From the NCBI GenBank assembly GCA_017548605.1, contig JAFYZT010000011.1, forward strand, positions 34,306 to 98,305: DNA of 64,000 nt. Direction: 5' to 3'. The stretch is from Prevotella sp. (GTDB lineage Bacteria > Bacteroidota > Bacteroidia > Bacteroidales > Bacteroidaceae). Numbering within the stretch: the stretch's first letter is position 1; each line of letters begins with the position of its first letter. Of this stretch, positions 25,534-34,179 are shown piece after piece. The notes below the pieces were generated by a model. The model was not told the DNA's origin and did no database searches. It saw nothing but the letters and a program-made list of their open reading frames with translations. Made by a program: the position numbers and the translations under genes.

Positions 25534-27585
25534 ATGTCAAAAGGAAACATTGGAGTGACAACGGAGAACATATTCCCCGTCATCAAGAAGTTTTTGTATT
25601 CAGACCATGAGATTTTTCTGCGCGAAATGGTGTCGAATGCAGTCGATGCCACGCAGAAGATGAAGACCTTAGCCGAGCGCGGTGATTTCAAGGGCGAAAT
25701 GGGCGACCTGACTGTACGCATAGCTATCGACAGCGAGAAAGGCACATTGACCTTCAGCGACCGTGGCATCGGCATGACTGCCGAAGAGATTGACAAGTAC
25801 ATCAACCAAATAGCTTTCTCCGGCGTGAATGATTTCTTGGACAAATACAAGGACAACGCCAACGCCATCATCGGCCATTTCGGTCTTGGTTTCTACAGTG
25901 CCTTCATGGTGAGCAAGAAGGTGGAGATTGTGACGAAGAGTTACCAGGACGGCGCACAAGCCGTAAAATGGAGTTGCGACGGCAGTCCAGAATATGAAAT
26001 TGAGGAGGTGGAGAAAACTGACCGAGGCAGCGACATCATCCTCTATATTGACGATGATTGCAAGGAATTCCTTGATAAGACAAAAATAGAGGAATTGCTG
26101 AACAAATACTGCAAGTTCATGAGCGTTCCCATCGCTTTCGGCAAGAAGACGGAGTGGAAAGACGGCAAGCAGGTGGATACCGACGAAGATCATATCATCA
26201 ATGCCGTGGAACCCCTTTGGACGAAAGCCCCGAGCAGTCTGAAAGACGAGGATTATCAGTCGTTCTACCGCACGCTCTACCCCATGCAGGACGAGCCGCT
26301 GTTCTGGATACACCTTAACGTGGATTTCCCGTTTAACCTCACCGGTATTTTGTATTTCCCCCGTATCAAGTCGAACATCGAGTTGCAACGCAACAAGATA
26401 CAATTGTATTGCAACCAAGTGTTCGTAACCGACCAGGTGGAAGGTATCGTTCCCGAGTTCCTCACCTTGCTGCATGGTGTGATCGATTCACCCGACATCC
26501 CATTGAACGTGAGCCGCAGCTACCTGCAGAGCGATGCCAACGTGAAGAAGATCTCTACCTATATCACCAAGAAGGTGGCCGACCGGTTGAACAGCATCTT
26601 CAAAGATGACCGCAAGGACTACGAAGCGAAGTGGAACGACCTGAAGATTTTCATTCACTACGGTATGTTGTCGCAAGAAGATTTCTACGACCGCGCCAAA
26701 GACTTCGCCCTGCTTCGTGATACCGACGACAAATATTTCACATACGATGAATACAAGACCCTCATCAAGGATGAACAGACCGATAAAGACGGTCAGTTGG
26801 TTTACCTGTATGCCACAGACAAAGAAGAGCAATACAGCTATATCGAAGCTGCCAAGGGCAAAGGTTACAGCGTACTGATGATGGATGGTGACCTTGACGT
26901 ACCCATCGCCTCAATGCTGGAGCAGAAATTTGAGAAGAGCCGTTTCATCCGTGTCGACGGCGATATCGTCGAGCGTCTGATTGTGAAGGACGATGCCCCG
27001 AAGAACGAAGTAGACAAGGAGGTGAGCGATAACCTGTCGGAAGCCTTCCGCAGTCAGCTGCCCAAATTGGAGAAAGCCGAGTTCCATGTCGAGGTAGAAA
27101 GTCTTGGCACCAGTGGTCAGCCTGTAGTGATTACACAAAGTGAGTATATGCGCAGGATGAAAGACATGAGCCGATTCCAGAGCGGCATGGCTTTCTATGC
27201 CCAGATGCCCGACATGTACAGTATGGTGCTGAACAGCGACCACCCGCTTATTCAACGCATCATCGATGGAGAAAAGACATCGTGTGCCGACGCCTTGAAA
27301 CCCATCGAGAGCGAGATTAAGGGTCAAGAGGCCCGTCTGGCCGTCCTTCGTCAGGAACGCGACAAGAAAAAAGCCGACGAGGTGACACAGGAAGAGAAAG
27401 ATGACATCGCCGCTACGGAGAAAGCCATCAATGAGCAACGCGATAAGAAGAAAGAGGTGATTGCCGGCTATGCCAAAGACAATACCGTGATTCACCAGCT
27501 CATTGACCTGGCTTTGCTTCGCAATGGCATGCTCAAAGGAGCTGCATTGGATGCTTTCCTGAAGCGGTCGTTAGAGTTGATCTAA
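25534..27585 (+). CDS. htpG: Molecular chaperone HtpG (Hsp90)
   Basis: 683 aa ATP-dependent cytoplasmic chaperone. The GHKL ATP-binding domain (1-220) shows 'FLREMVSNAVDATQK', 'DRGIGMTAEEI' and 'GHFGLGFYSAFMVS'; the middle domain has 'VDFPFNLTGILYFPR' and the catalytic Arg region 'LNVSRSYLQSD'; the C-terminal part contains a Lys/Glu-rich helix (~600-645). Length is in the bacterial range. It stands alone and is followed by tandem hairpins. Confidence 0.96.
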   Translation: MSKGNIGVTTENIFPVIKKFLYSDHEIFLREMVSNAVDATQKMKTLAERGDFKGEMGDLTVRIAIDSEKGTLTFSDRGIGMTAEEIDKYINQIAFSGVNDFLDKYKDNANAIIGHFGLGFYSAFMVSKKVEIVTKSYQDGAQAVKWSCDGSPEYEIEEVEKTDRGSDIILYIDDDCKEFLDKTKIEELLNKYCKFMSVPIAFGKKTEWKDGKQVDTDEDHIINAVEPLWTKAPSSLKDEDYQSFYRTLYPMQDEPLFWIHLNVDFPFNLTGILYFPRIKSNIELQRNKIQLYCNQVFVTDQVEGIVPEFLTLLHGVIDSPDIPLNVSRSYLQSDANVKKISTYITKKVADRLNSIFKDDRKDYEAKWNDLKIFIHYGMLSQEDFYDRAKDFALLRDTDDKYFTYDEYKTLIKDEQTDKDGQLVYLYATDKEEQYSYIEAAKGKGYSVLMMDGDLDVPIASMLEQKFEKSRFIRVDGDIVERLIVKDDAPKNEVDKEVSDNLSEAFRSQLPKLEKAEFHVEVESLGTSGQPVVITQSEYMRRMKDMSRFQSGMAFYAQMPDMYSMVLNSDHPLIQRIIDGEKTSCADALKPIESEIKGQEARLAVLRQERDKKKADEVTQEEKDDIAATEKAINEQRDKKKEVIAGYAKDNTVIHQLIDLALLRNGMLKGAALDAFLKRSLELI

Positions 27586-27592
27586 ATAGGTA

Positions 27593-27830
27593 GCCCCTCC
27601 TTGCTTAAGGAGGGGTTGCTTTTTCACAACCACCCGCCCCTCCTGCATTAGGAGGGGTTGCTTTTTCCTCCTTTATCTAGCTTCACAACCACCTCGTTGT
27701 GGACTCTCACAACCATCACGTTGTGGACTCTCACAACCATCACGTTGTGGACTTTCACAACCACCCCGCCCCCTCCTTGCCTAAGGAGGGGTACCTACCC
27801 TCCCCAAGCCCCTCCCGACATCGGGAGGGG
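27593..27830. repeat. Array of GC-rich hairpins and a 24-bp hairpin tandem repeat
   Basis: After htpG come two CCCCTCC(T)/GGAGGGG stem-loops each followed by TTGCTTTTT (27593-27625 and 27637-27666). Three 24-bp tandem units then follow (27684-27755), each containing CACAAC-N6-GTTGTG, and two more GGAGGGG palindromes (27770-27791 and 27809-27830). The first hairpin probably terminates htpG. There are no spacers between the 24-bp units, so this is not a CRISPR array. Confidence 0.8.
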
Positions 27831-28125
27831 ATGTAACCGCTCCTACCCGTCGCTCATACACTAAGGTACTGCTCCCTTTTTCTGCCGGTCGCAGTATTGT
27901 TTGACGCAACAGAGTTGCGATTGTTTGACAGCGCCCCCTTTCTGAGTATTTCCGTGATATCTGTGAGAGGATTAGGTTAGGATTTTTTTGCTCCCTGCTT
28001 GAAGATTTTGTCCGCTTAAGGAGGAGGTTTGCTTTGGAAAAGGAGGGTAAAAGTTACCTTTTGAAGGATAAAGAGGGGGAAAGGAGGGGAAAAATCGGGT
28101 ATATATCAAAAAAAATGGGGAAATG
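27831..28125. other. Non-coding stretch before tRNA-Lys
   Basis: No gene recognised. Purine-rich low-complexity sequence (about 28018-28095, GGAGGGTAAAAG-like) precedes the tRNA promoter. Confidence 0.5.
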
Positions 28126-28157
28126 TTTGGTCATATTGGAAAAAAGGAGTACTTTTG
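28126..28157 (+). promoter_or_regulatory. tRNA-Lys promoter
   Basis: TTTG (28126-28129), 20-bp spacer, TACTTTTG (28150-28157), about 33 bp before the mature tRNA. Confidence 0.78.
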
Positions 28158-28190
28158 CATCCGCAATTCGGAAACGACAGCACTAAAGAT

Positions 28191-28263
28191 GCGCTTGTAG
28201 CTCAGTTGGTAGAGCACCTGACTCTTAATCAGGGTGTCCAGGGTTCGAGCCCCTGCAGGCGTA
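28191..28263 (+). tRNA. tRNA-Lys (CTT anticodon)
   Basis: 73 nt cloverleaf: acceptor GCGCTTG/CAGGCGT, D arm TAGCTCAGTTGGTAGAGC, anticodon loop CTCTTAA giving anticodon CTT, T arm with GGTTCGAGCC. CCA is not encoded. A terminator hairpin follows directly. Confidence 0.96.
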
Positions 28264-28268
28264 CTGAG

Positions 28269-28301
28269 GCGGGGAAAGACAAAATCTTTCCCCGCTTTTT
28301 T
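28269..28301 (+). terminator. tRNA-Lys terminator
   Basis: GCGGGGAAAGA stem with a 5-nt loop followed by T6. Confidence 0.9.
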
Positions 28302-28438
28302 GGCTCTCTTTACTCTGAGTTCGCTGACAGATAAAGTCATGAATGATGTTGAGGGATTTGTGAACGTGTACATCAGTTCAGCAGCAAAAGAGAATTAGAA
28401 AACATCTTGAAGTAATAACATCATAACAAATTTGTTTT

Positions 28439-29056
28439 ATGAACAAAATAAAACTAACCTTTTTCTTAATGTTGGTGATTGTTACTGTTATCACATGCAT
28501 CAACCCTATATATCCACATGAACAATTTCTACAACACGTTGGAACTATACTACTGATTATTCCGCTATTATACGATGTTTTCAAAGATAAGTTACCATTG
28601 TCAGCATTTGTGGGAATACTTCTCTTCACTATCCTTCATGTAATCGGAGCCCGTTATCTATATTCGTACGTTCCTTATAAAGAATGGGCAGTTTCGTTAG
28701 GTATAGTTGATGCTGATTTTTTCCAAGATACTCGAAATCACTATGACCGTTTTGTACACTTATCTTTTGGTGTGTTATTGTTCCCATATTTTGTATATGT
28801 TTGTAAGAAGTGGCTCAAACAACAAAGGCTTGTCGCAATTCTTATGGCATGGCTGATGATTCAAACCGGGAGCATGATATATGAACTATTTGAATGGTTC
28901 CTTACGATTATTATGACCTCTGAAGAAGCTGACTACTATAATGGTCAGCAAGGTGACATTTGGGACGCTCAAAAAGACATGGCATTGGCAATGATAGGAT
29001 CTACAGTTATGGCCTTCTTATTTACACTCAAAAGTATAAGAAAAAATAAATCATAA
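28439..29056 (+). CDS. DUF2238 (YjdF-like) integral membrane protein
   Basis: 205 aa with about five to six membrane helices. Family motifs visible are 'HVIGARYLYSYVPY', 'TRNHYDRFVHLSFG', 'MIYELFEW' and 'GDIWDAQKDMALAMIGS', all characteristic of DUF2238. The molecular function is not known. The gene is clearly more AT-rich than its neighbours (codons such as ATA, TTA and AAT are common) and is flanked by AT-rich non-coding DNA, so recent transfer is possible. A hairpin terminator lies at 29118-29148. Confidence 0.85.
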   Translation: MNKIKLTFFLMLVIVTVITCINPIYPHEQFLQHVGTILLIIPLLYDVFKDKLPLSAFVGILLFTILHVIGARYLYSYVPYKEWAVSLGIVDADFFQDTRNHYDRFVHLSFGVLLFPYFVYVCKKWLKQQRLVAILMAWLMIQTGSMIYELFEWFLTIIMTSEEADYYNGQQGDIWDAQKDMALAMIGSTVMAFLFTLKSIRKNKS

Positions 29057-29117
29057 CAATATGAGATTCAAGTCATACTGACACACTATTCCACCATATC
29101 AAAATTGGCATAAAAAG

Positions 29118-29148
29118 AGGGCATGTCTCTCGACACGCCCTACTTTTT
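29118..29148 (+). terminator. Terminator of the DUF2238 gene
   Basis: AGGGCATGTC-TCTC-GACACGCCCT stem-loop followed by ACTTTTTC. Confidence 0.8.
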
Positions 29149-29423
29149 CATACTTACTAAAACTAAATTAACCACTAAAAAAACTAATCTTACTTGTTTC
29201 GTTTGCAAAAATATATCATATTCTGAACTTTTGCAAGAAAGATAGATGAAAAATGCCGTTTTTATACTTTTTTTGCTTTTATGGGGAAGGAAAGATTGCG
29301 ACAATTGAAGCGGTTTCCTCTCTTTGATGATGGAACATTAAAAGTAATACCCAGAATACGACAACATACATCCTACCTTATGCTTACGAGATATTACTAT
29401 GTGTAAATAAGAACGAATTACCC

Positions 29424-29446
29424 CCTCCGGCAGGGAGGGGGTAATT
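29424..29446. repeat. CCCTCC/GGGAGG palindrome
   Basis: TTACCCCCTCC-GGCA-GGGAGGGGGTAA inverted repeat downstream of the OMPP1 gene; same dispersed family as 17981 and 57231. Confidence 0.7.
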
Positions 29447-29484
29447 GATTGGAAAAATATTGATAAACTCTTCAAGTGATATAT

Positions 29485-31101
29485 TTAGAAGTGGTATCCC
29501 AGGGTGAGAATGAGTTGATGACGTTTGAAATCCACCTGTTGGGGCTTGACGAAAATATTATCTGACATCACCTCGTAATCTGAACGGTCGTAGTTGCCGA
29601 ATTTACCTGTGGCCGAATCATACTCCATGAACGGTTTGAAGTCACCCTTGGCACATGTGTACTGATAAGCCAGGTCAAGGCTCAATTTATCGATGTTATA
29701 GCCGAATCCAGCTGTGATATGGTTGGTGGCCTTCCAGTTGGTGTAATCAGTTGCAGAAGAATAATACGAAGCAGGTGAGTCAAGTGTTCCATCCTTGAAC
29801 CCCTTTTTATCGTACATCGCCGTGGAGACATTGTATCCCAGACGGAAAGCCATCTCAGGAGTCGGCTTCACCTCAGCACCCACCTTGAAGGTACATACGC
29901 CTTTGAGGGAACGCTCTGTATTGCTGTTGGCCTCAACGTCTTCAGAACTGGTATTGTAATAGCTGTCATTGTACCAATCGTAGTATCCTCCGTCGATAAC
30001 ACGGTTGTCGATGGTGGAATAGTCGGCATAGTCAAATCCTGCACCTATGGCCACCATGGTACCGATGGTATGTCCAAGGCTCAATCCAAATTTCCAAGGT
30101 GTGAACATCTTGAAGTCGTATGCTTCACCACAGCTGGCATAGTTTCCAAAGTTATCTTTTATAGTGAGCGAATTCGAAGTAGTGAGGTTATACCATGTAG
30201 GTGTGGAAACCGACAAACCGACACGGAAAGGTGAGGTTTCAACCGGTCGGAAGATGACACCAGCCTTGACATCGAATCCAGAACCCGTTATTCGACGATC
30301 GTCATAGACCGAAAGAGACGTAATTTCCTCGGGATTGGCTACTATGTTCTCCGAATACACTCCGCTGTGTTTATAGTGAACATCATGAATGCCAGCAGTG
30401 AGTCCCAAGAAAACACGATTGTTGAAGTTGCCACTGAAGTTGATGTCGTACTCACCGATATATCCTTTGTGCCCACGTGTGAGGTTGTAGTCGTGCGCAT
30501 TATAGTAGTGTGCGTCTTCCTCACCTGAAGCATAGAAAAGGTTATTGGCATACAAATCGTCGAGTTGGTTGCAAGAGCGGTACGAATGGTCCCAATCAGG
30601 ACTGTAGGGCTGACCTTCGCCAGAAGCACTCGGATAGAGGTACCCCTCTTTCATCTTCATATACGACAATTTGTTTTGCGATTGCCCATTGAGTGCACCT
30701 TCCGCGGCGAGTATGTAGTCGAAGTTGCGGCTTTTGTGGTAGCTGAATCCCACGTTGAAGAACGAGTTTTCCTTTGTCTGTTTGGAATAGACAAATCCCA
30801 CCTGGTCGAAACTCATGTTTGTGGCATCAACGAAGTCCGACTTCGCAGCATCCCCCTGCGACACCATGCCGAATGATGCCGACACCATGGAATGGCGGAA
30901 GAGGCCAATACCTGCCGGGTTGGTGCGAATGGTGGAGATGTCGGCTCCAAGCGCATCGAGCGCCCCACCCATCGACACGAAGCGTGCTGTACCGTTGAGG
31001 TCTTCGGTAGCAATCTTCGCTGACTCGTATGTTTCCTGTGCCATGACATTGGCAGTGAAGCCCAGAGCAATGGCAAGTATGGATAATTTAATTGTTTTCA
31101 T
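29485..31101 (-). CDS. OMPP1/FadL/TodX-family outer membrane protein
   Basis: 538 aa with signal peptide (ending NVMAQ). The N-terminus has the family hallmark 'TARFVSMGGALDALGADISTIRTNPAGIGLFR', i.e. the plug with NPAG(I), then a 14-strand barrel ending in 'LTLGYHF' with terminal Phe. FadL-type proteins let hydrophobic compounds diffuse across the outer membrane; Bacteroidales members are often labelled hemin receptors on weak evidence. The substrate is unknown. The Gly/Ser-rich protein gene lies 55 bp upstream on the same strand. Confidence 0.9.
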   Translation of the reverse strand: MKTIKLSILAIALGFTANVMAQETYESAKIATEDLNGTARFVSMGGALDALGADISTIRTNPAGIGLFRHSMVSASFGMVSQGDAAKSDFVDATNMSFDQVGFVYSKQTKENSFFNVGFSYHKSRNFDYILAAEGALNGQSQNKLSYMKMKEGYLYPSASGEGQPYSPDWDHSYRSCNQLDDLYANNLFYASGEEDAHYYNAHDYNLTRGHKGYIGEYDINFSGNFNNRVFLGLTAGIHDVHYKHSGVYSENIVANPEEITSLSVYDDRRITGSGFDVKAGVIFRPVETSPFRVGLSVSTPTWYNLTTSNSLTIKDNFGNYASCGEAYDFKMFTPWKFGLSLGHTIGTMVAIGAGFDYADYSTIDNRVIDGGYYDWYNDSYYNTSSEDVEANSNTERSLKGVCTFKVGAEVKPTPEMAFRLGYNVSTAMYDKKGFKDGTLDSPASYYSSATDYTNWKATNHITAGFGYNIDKLSLDLAYQYTCAKGDFKPFMEYDSATGKFGNYDRSDYEVMSDNIFVKPQQVDFKRHQLILTLGYHF

Positions 31102-31156
31102 TTTGAGCGTATGTATGTTTGTGAATTATGAGTTTGCAAGTTTGTGAGGTTGTAAG

Positions 31157-32299
31157 TTACCTGTGACGTCCACCGCCGCCGAAGCCACCACCGCCACGGC
31201 TGCCGCCACCGCCGCCACCGCCGCTGAAGCTTCCTCCACTGCGACTGCCGCCACCGCTTCCGAAGCCACCACTGCTGCTACTGCTGCTATGGCTACTTCC
31301 ACTGTAACTACTGGAACGGCTTCCGCTGTCGTAAGAACGTGACGAGGACTGTGTTGCCGAACGAGACGAGCTGCCACTGCTGTAGGAACGCGAACCCGTG
31401 CTGCTCGACGAACGTGTACCGGAACCGCTAACGACACCCGTAGAGCCGGAAGAGCCACCACTGCGTGAGCCACCAAATCCTGTGCGCGGCCTTGAGCTGT
31501 CTGTTCCTTGTCGAACACCCGAGCTGCCCCTTGAGCCACTGCTTCCCCTATTGCCGAAGCCACCGGAAGAACGTGAACCGCCGAAACCACCAGAAGAAGC
31601 TGTAGTGCCAGAGCTTCTACCTCCACCACGAGTCATCGTACCATGGTTTTGTGTGCCGGTAATGCCCCGGTGTGCTATGCCGCCGTGGCCATAATAATGC
31701 GGTCCGTACCATCCGTAGTAGTAATCACGATACCACCATGGATAATAACCACCATAGAACCATGGGTCATAAAAACCATAGTAGCCCCCCCAATAGCCAT
31801 AGTACCAGGGATCATAGTAACGCCAGCGCGCATAAGGCCAATAGCCGTATCCCCAATCCCAATAGCCATAAGCATGGAAGAACGGGTCATACCCATAGAA
31901 GAAGGGGTCGTACCAGCCATAGAAGCCGTCGAAACGTCCCATTCTACGGCTGAATCGGTATTCATCCTCCGGGTCTTCATCATAGACTGCCAGCGAATCG
32001 ACAGTTACCGAATCGGTAGGATAGCCTGACCCTAAGGAGAACTCAATGATATCGTTTCCCAAGGAATCAGTACCCACCACCTGGAAGCTGCTGCGCAGAC
32101 GCGGATGGTTGTACTCATCCACATCGCGGTCGCTTCCCGAATAATACGCGGGTGTCTCCTCCGGTACAGCAACGTCGACCGTCGACTGCGTGGTGGTCGT
32201 CGCACTTTTCTTGGAAGGAGAGAAATACATGTCATCCTGTGCCATGGCACCAAGATGAACAGCTCCCATCAATAAGGAAAAGATAAATAGTTTTTTCAT
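31157..32299 (-). CDS. Secreted Tyr/Trp- then Gly/Ser-rich low-complexity protein
   Basis: 380 aa with signal peptide (ends GAMAQ). Three parts are visible: an acidic, Thr-rich N-terminal region to ~105; an aromatic stretch (~120-205) made almost only of Tyr, Trp, Gly, Phe, Pro and Asp ('YGYWDWGYGYWPYARW'); and a long Ser/Gly/Arg tail with RSSG, GFGGSRS and GGGG runs to the C-terminus (GGGGRHR). No enzymatic motif. It is probably intrinsically disordered, and could be a matrix or adhesive protein; that is inference from composition. It is followed by the OMPP1 gene. A TATTTTTG box at 32339-32346 is a plausible promoter. Confidence 0.82.
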   Translation of the reverse strand: MKKLFIFSLLMGAVHLGAMAQDDMYFSPSKKSATTTTQSTVDVAVPEETPAYYSGSDRDVDEYNHPRLRSSFQVVGTDSLGNDIIEFSLGSGYPTDSVTVDSLAVYDEDPEDEYRFSRRMGRFDGFYGWYDPFFYGYDPFFHAYGYWDWGYGYWPYARWRYYDPWYYGYWGGYYGFYDPWFYGGYYPWWYRDYYYGWYGPHYYGHGGIAHRGITGTQNHGTMTRGGGRSSGTTASSGGFGGSRSSGGFGNRGSSGSRGSSGVRQGTDSSRPRTGFGGSRSGGSSGSTGVVSGSGTRSSSSTGSRSYSSGSSSRSATQSSSRSYDSGSRSSSYSGSSHSSSSSSGGFGSGGGSRSGGSFSGGGGGGGSRGGGGFGGGGRHR

Positions 32300-32438
32300 T
32301 TTTATGCCTGTTTTGATTATTTCACAGTTTCACGCTACAAAAATAGCCCCACTTTCTCCACAAAAATACGGAAAAACCCTAAAGGGTGATAGGTTTTTCC
32401 CTATTTTTTTTAATTTTGCATCAAATTTTAACATTCCC

Positions 32439-33317
32439 ATGAAATACAAGTCAGTAAAGTTATCCATCAACATCCCTCCCACTCTATCAGAGGCATCGTT
32501 GCAGACCTGTCGTGATTTGTCGGCGGCCCTGTTGGGTGACATAGGTTTCGAATCGTTTGAAGACACAGAAGACGGTTTAATCGGATATATACCCGGCGAT
32601 ATTTTCGATACAGTTAAGTTGGAAGAGGCCCTTTCGTTTTTCCCCCTCCCCGACGTGTCGGTAACTTATGTCGTTGATGACGTGGAAGACCGCGATTGGA
32701 ATGTTGTCTGGGAAGAAGAAGGTTTTCCGCCCATTATCATCGGGCATGACTGTGTGATACACGACAACAAGCACCTTCCGTCCGAGCATTACCCCATTGA
32801 CATCACCATAGAAGCCAGTCAATCATTCGGCACCGGCACTCACGCCACCACACGTATGATTGTCAGTGAATTATTACATGAAGACTTGTCGGGCAAGCGT
32901 GTGTTGGACTGTGGCTGTGGCACCGGCATTCTATCGCTGTTGGCCAAAAAAGCAGGTGCTGAGGATGTTGTGGCCTATGACATTGACGAGTGGAGTGTAC
33001 GTAATACCCGTCATAACATGGAAATCAATGGTATTGAAGGTATCGACGTGTTATTAGGCGACAGCAGCGTGCTATCGCATGTGAGCGGTCTTTTTGATTA
33101 TGTATTGGCCAATATCAACCGTAATGTCTTATTGGAAGACATGCCTCATTTCAAAGAAGTGCTCAAAACGGGCGGGCAGTTGATTTTGAGTGGTTTTTAC
33201 GAACAGGACGCGCCAATGCTCATTCAGTCGGCCTCAAGCATCGGGTTAAGGCTGTCGCGTTCCGTGCTGTCCGGTGACTGGTGTATGTTGGTGTTTTCCA
33301 ATTCTTCTTCAGTCTGA
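32439..33317 (+). CDS. prmA: Ribosomal protein L11 methyltransferase
   Basis: 292 aa. The start at 32439 (MKYKSVKLSINI) follows the TAATTTTG promoter element at 32411-32418; an earlier ATG at 32304 lies before that element. The N-terminal substrate-recognition domain is followed by the SAM-binding Rossmann domain with 'TGTHATTRMI', 'VLDCGCGTGILSLLAKKAGA' and 'VLANINRNVLLEDM' (NPPY-like loop NIN). It trimethylates L11 in the cytoplasm. Its last 94 bp overlap the end of the convergent GH25 gene. Confidence 0.93.
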   Translation: MKYKSVKLSINIPPTLSEASLQTCRDLSAALLGDIGFESFEDTEDGLIGYIPGDIFDTVKLEEALSFFPLPDVSVTYVVDDVEDRDWNVVWEEEGFPPIIIGHDCVIHDNKHLPSEHYPIDITIEASQSFGTGTHATTRMIVSELLHEDLSGKRVLDCGCGTGILSLLAKKAGAEDVVAYDIDEWSVRNTRHNMEINGIEGIDVLLGDSSVLSHVSGLFDYVLANINRNVLLEDMPHFKEVLKTGGQLILSGFYEQDAPMLIQSASSIGLRLSRSVLSGDWCMLVFSNSSSV

Positions 33318-34126
33318 CGCGGAGGGATGGTCAGTTTCTGCAAATCGTAGTAGCTACCGTTGTAGATATCCAGGTCGACATATCCTTTTATTCCCGGCAA
33401 TTTACCGACATCGGTATGTTGCCAGAACTTCCATTTTCCTTTATACTCCACCTGTTTGACGTAGTAATGCGCTATCCAGTAGGGATAGTCATCGAACCGT
33501 TCATCGCTAAGAAACTCCTCCTTGAATTTATAATAGGTATAGATAATCGGTTTTACATGATACCTGTCTTCCACGATATGCAGCCACGTGAGGATATCAC
33601 GTTGAAAGTCCTCAGTGGACACATCATCCGGTTTGTTCTCCACATCGAGCACCGGCGGCAGGTCACCCTCTTCGAGCGGAACTTTTTCGAGAAAGAAATA
33701 TGCCTGCTCCCGGGCCCCGTTTTTATTTGACCAGAAATGATATGCACCTCGCATGAACCCATGTTCACGCGCCTCGTGGAAATTCACTTCAAAGTTTTCG
33801 TCAAGGAAATCGCCCCCTTCCGTTGCCTTGATCATGACGAAACGCACCGGGCTGCGGTCTATCATTGCATTACGCAGTCGGTCCCAATTAATTTCCCCCT
33901 GGTGGTGGCTGATGTCGATACCATGGATATCAAATCCTTTGGGATAGTCGGGGTCGCCGAACACCGCCCTCCACCGAAATCCCGACGGTTCGACCAACGA
34001 TGTGTAGAAAATCCACGCGTAGGTCATCATCGCCAAGATAGCCAATATCCACCAAAATGTCTTTGGAATACGCTTGAGCATATTCCAAAAGGATTTTTGT
34101 GGGCTGTCAGTCTGGATGGAGGACAT
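33224..34126 (-). CDS. Membrane-anchored GH25 lysozyme-like muramidase
   Basis: 300 aa from the ATG at 34126 (MSSIQTDSPQ); the frame is open upstream but crosses the pfp terminator. One N-terminal transmembrane helix (~25-45) is followed by a GH25 catalytic domain: 'GIDISHHQGEINW' with the first catalytic Asp, 'FVMIKATEGGDFLDENF', 'GAYHFW' and 'PVLDVENK' with the Asp/Glu pair. It should cut peptidoglycan between MurNAc and GlcNAc on the periplasmic side. The last residues ('TEEELENTNIHQSPDSTERD') are encoded opposite the end of prmA. Confidence 0.9.
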   Translation of the reverse strand: MSSIQTDSPQKSFWNMLKRIPKTFWWILAILAMMTYAWIFYTSLVEPSGFRWRAVFGDPDYPKGFDIHGIDISHHQGEINWDRLRNAMIDRSPVRFVMIKATEGGDFLDENFEVNFHEAREHGFMRGAYHFWSNKNGAREQAYFFLEKVPLEEGDLPPVLDVENKPDDVSTEDFQRDILTWLHIVEDRYHVKPIIYTYYKFKEEFLSDERFDDYPYWIAHYYVKQVEYKGKWKFWQHTDVGKLPGIKGYVDLDIYNGSYYDLQKLTIPPRQTEEELENTNIHQSPDSTERDSLNPMLEAD

Positions 34127-34130
34127 ATTT

Positions 34131-34170
34131 ATGGAAAAAAGAAAGGGAACGGGTCGAGACCCATTCCCTT
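34131..34170 (-). terminator. pfp terminator
   Basis: AAGGGAATGGGTC-(TC)-GACCCGTTCCCTT stem on the minus strand followed by a T-rich run, between pfp and the GH25 gene. Confidence 0.82.
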
Positions 34171-34179
34171 GATGACAGT

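Larger units (their letters stand above)
29057..29484. other. AT-rich intergenic region
   Basis: 428 bp between convergent genes. It holds the terminator at 29118-29148 and a CCCCCTCC-GGCA-GGGAGGGGG palindrome at 29424-29446, which probably ends the OMPP1 transcript. No gene recognised. Confidence 0.55.

Noticed and set aside
28131-28373. Minus-strand open frame over tRNA-Lys
   Set aside because: It is the antisense of the tRNA and its terminator.
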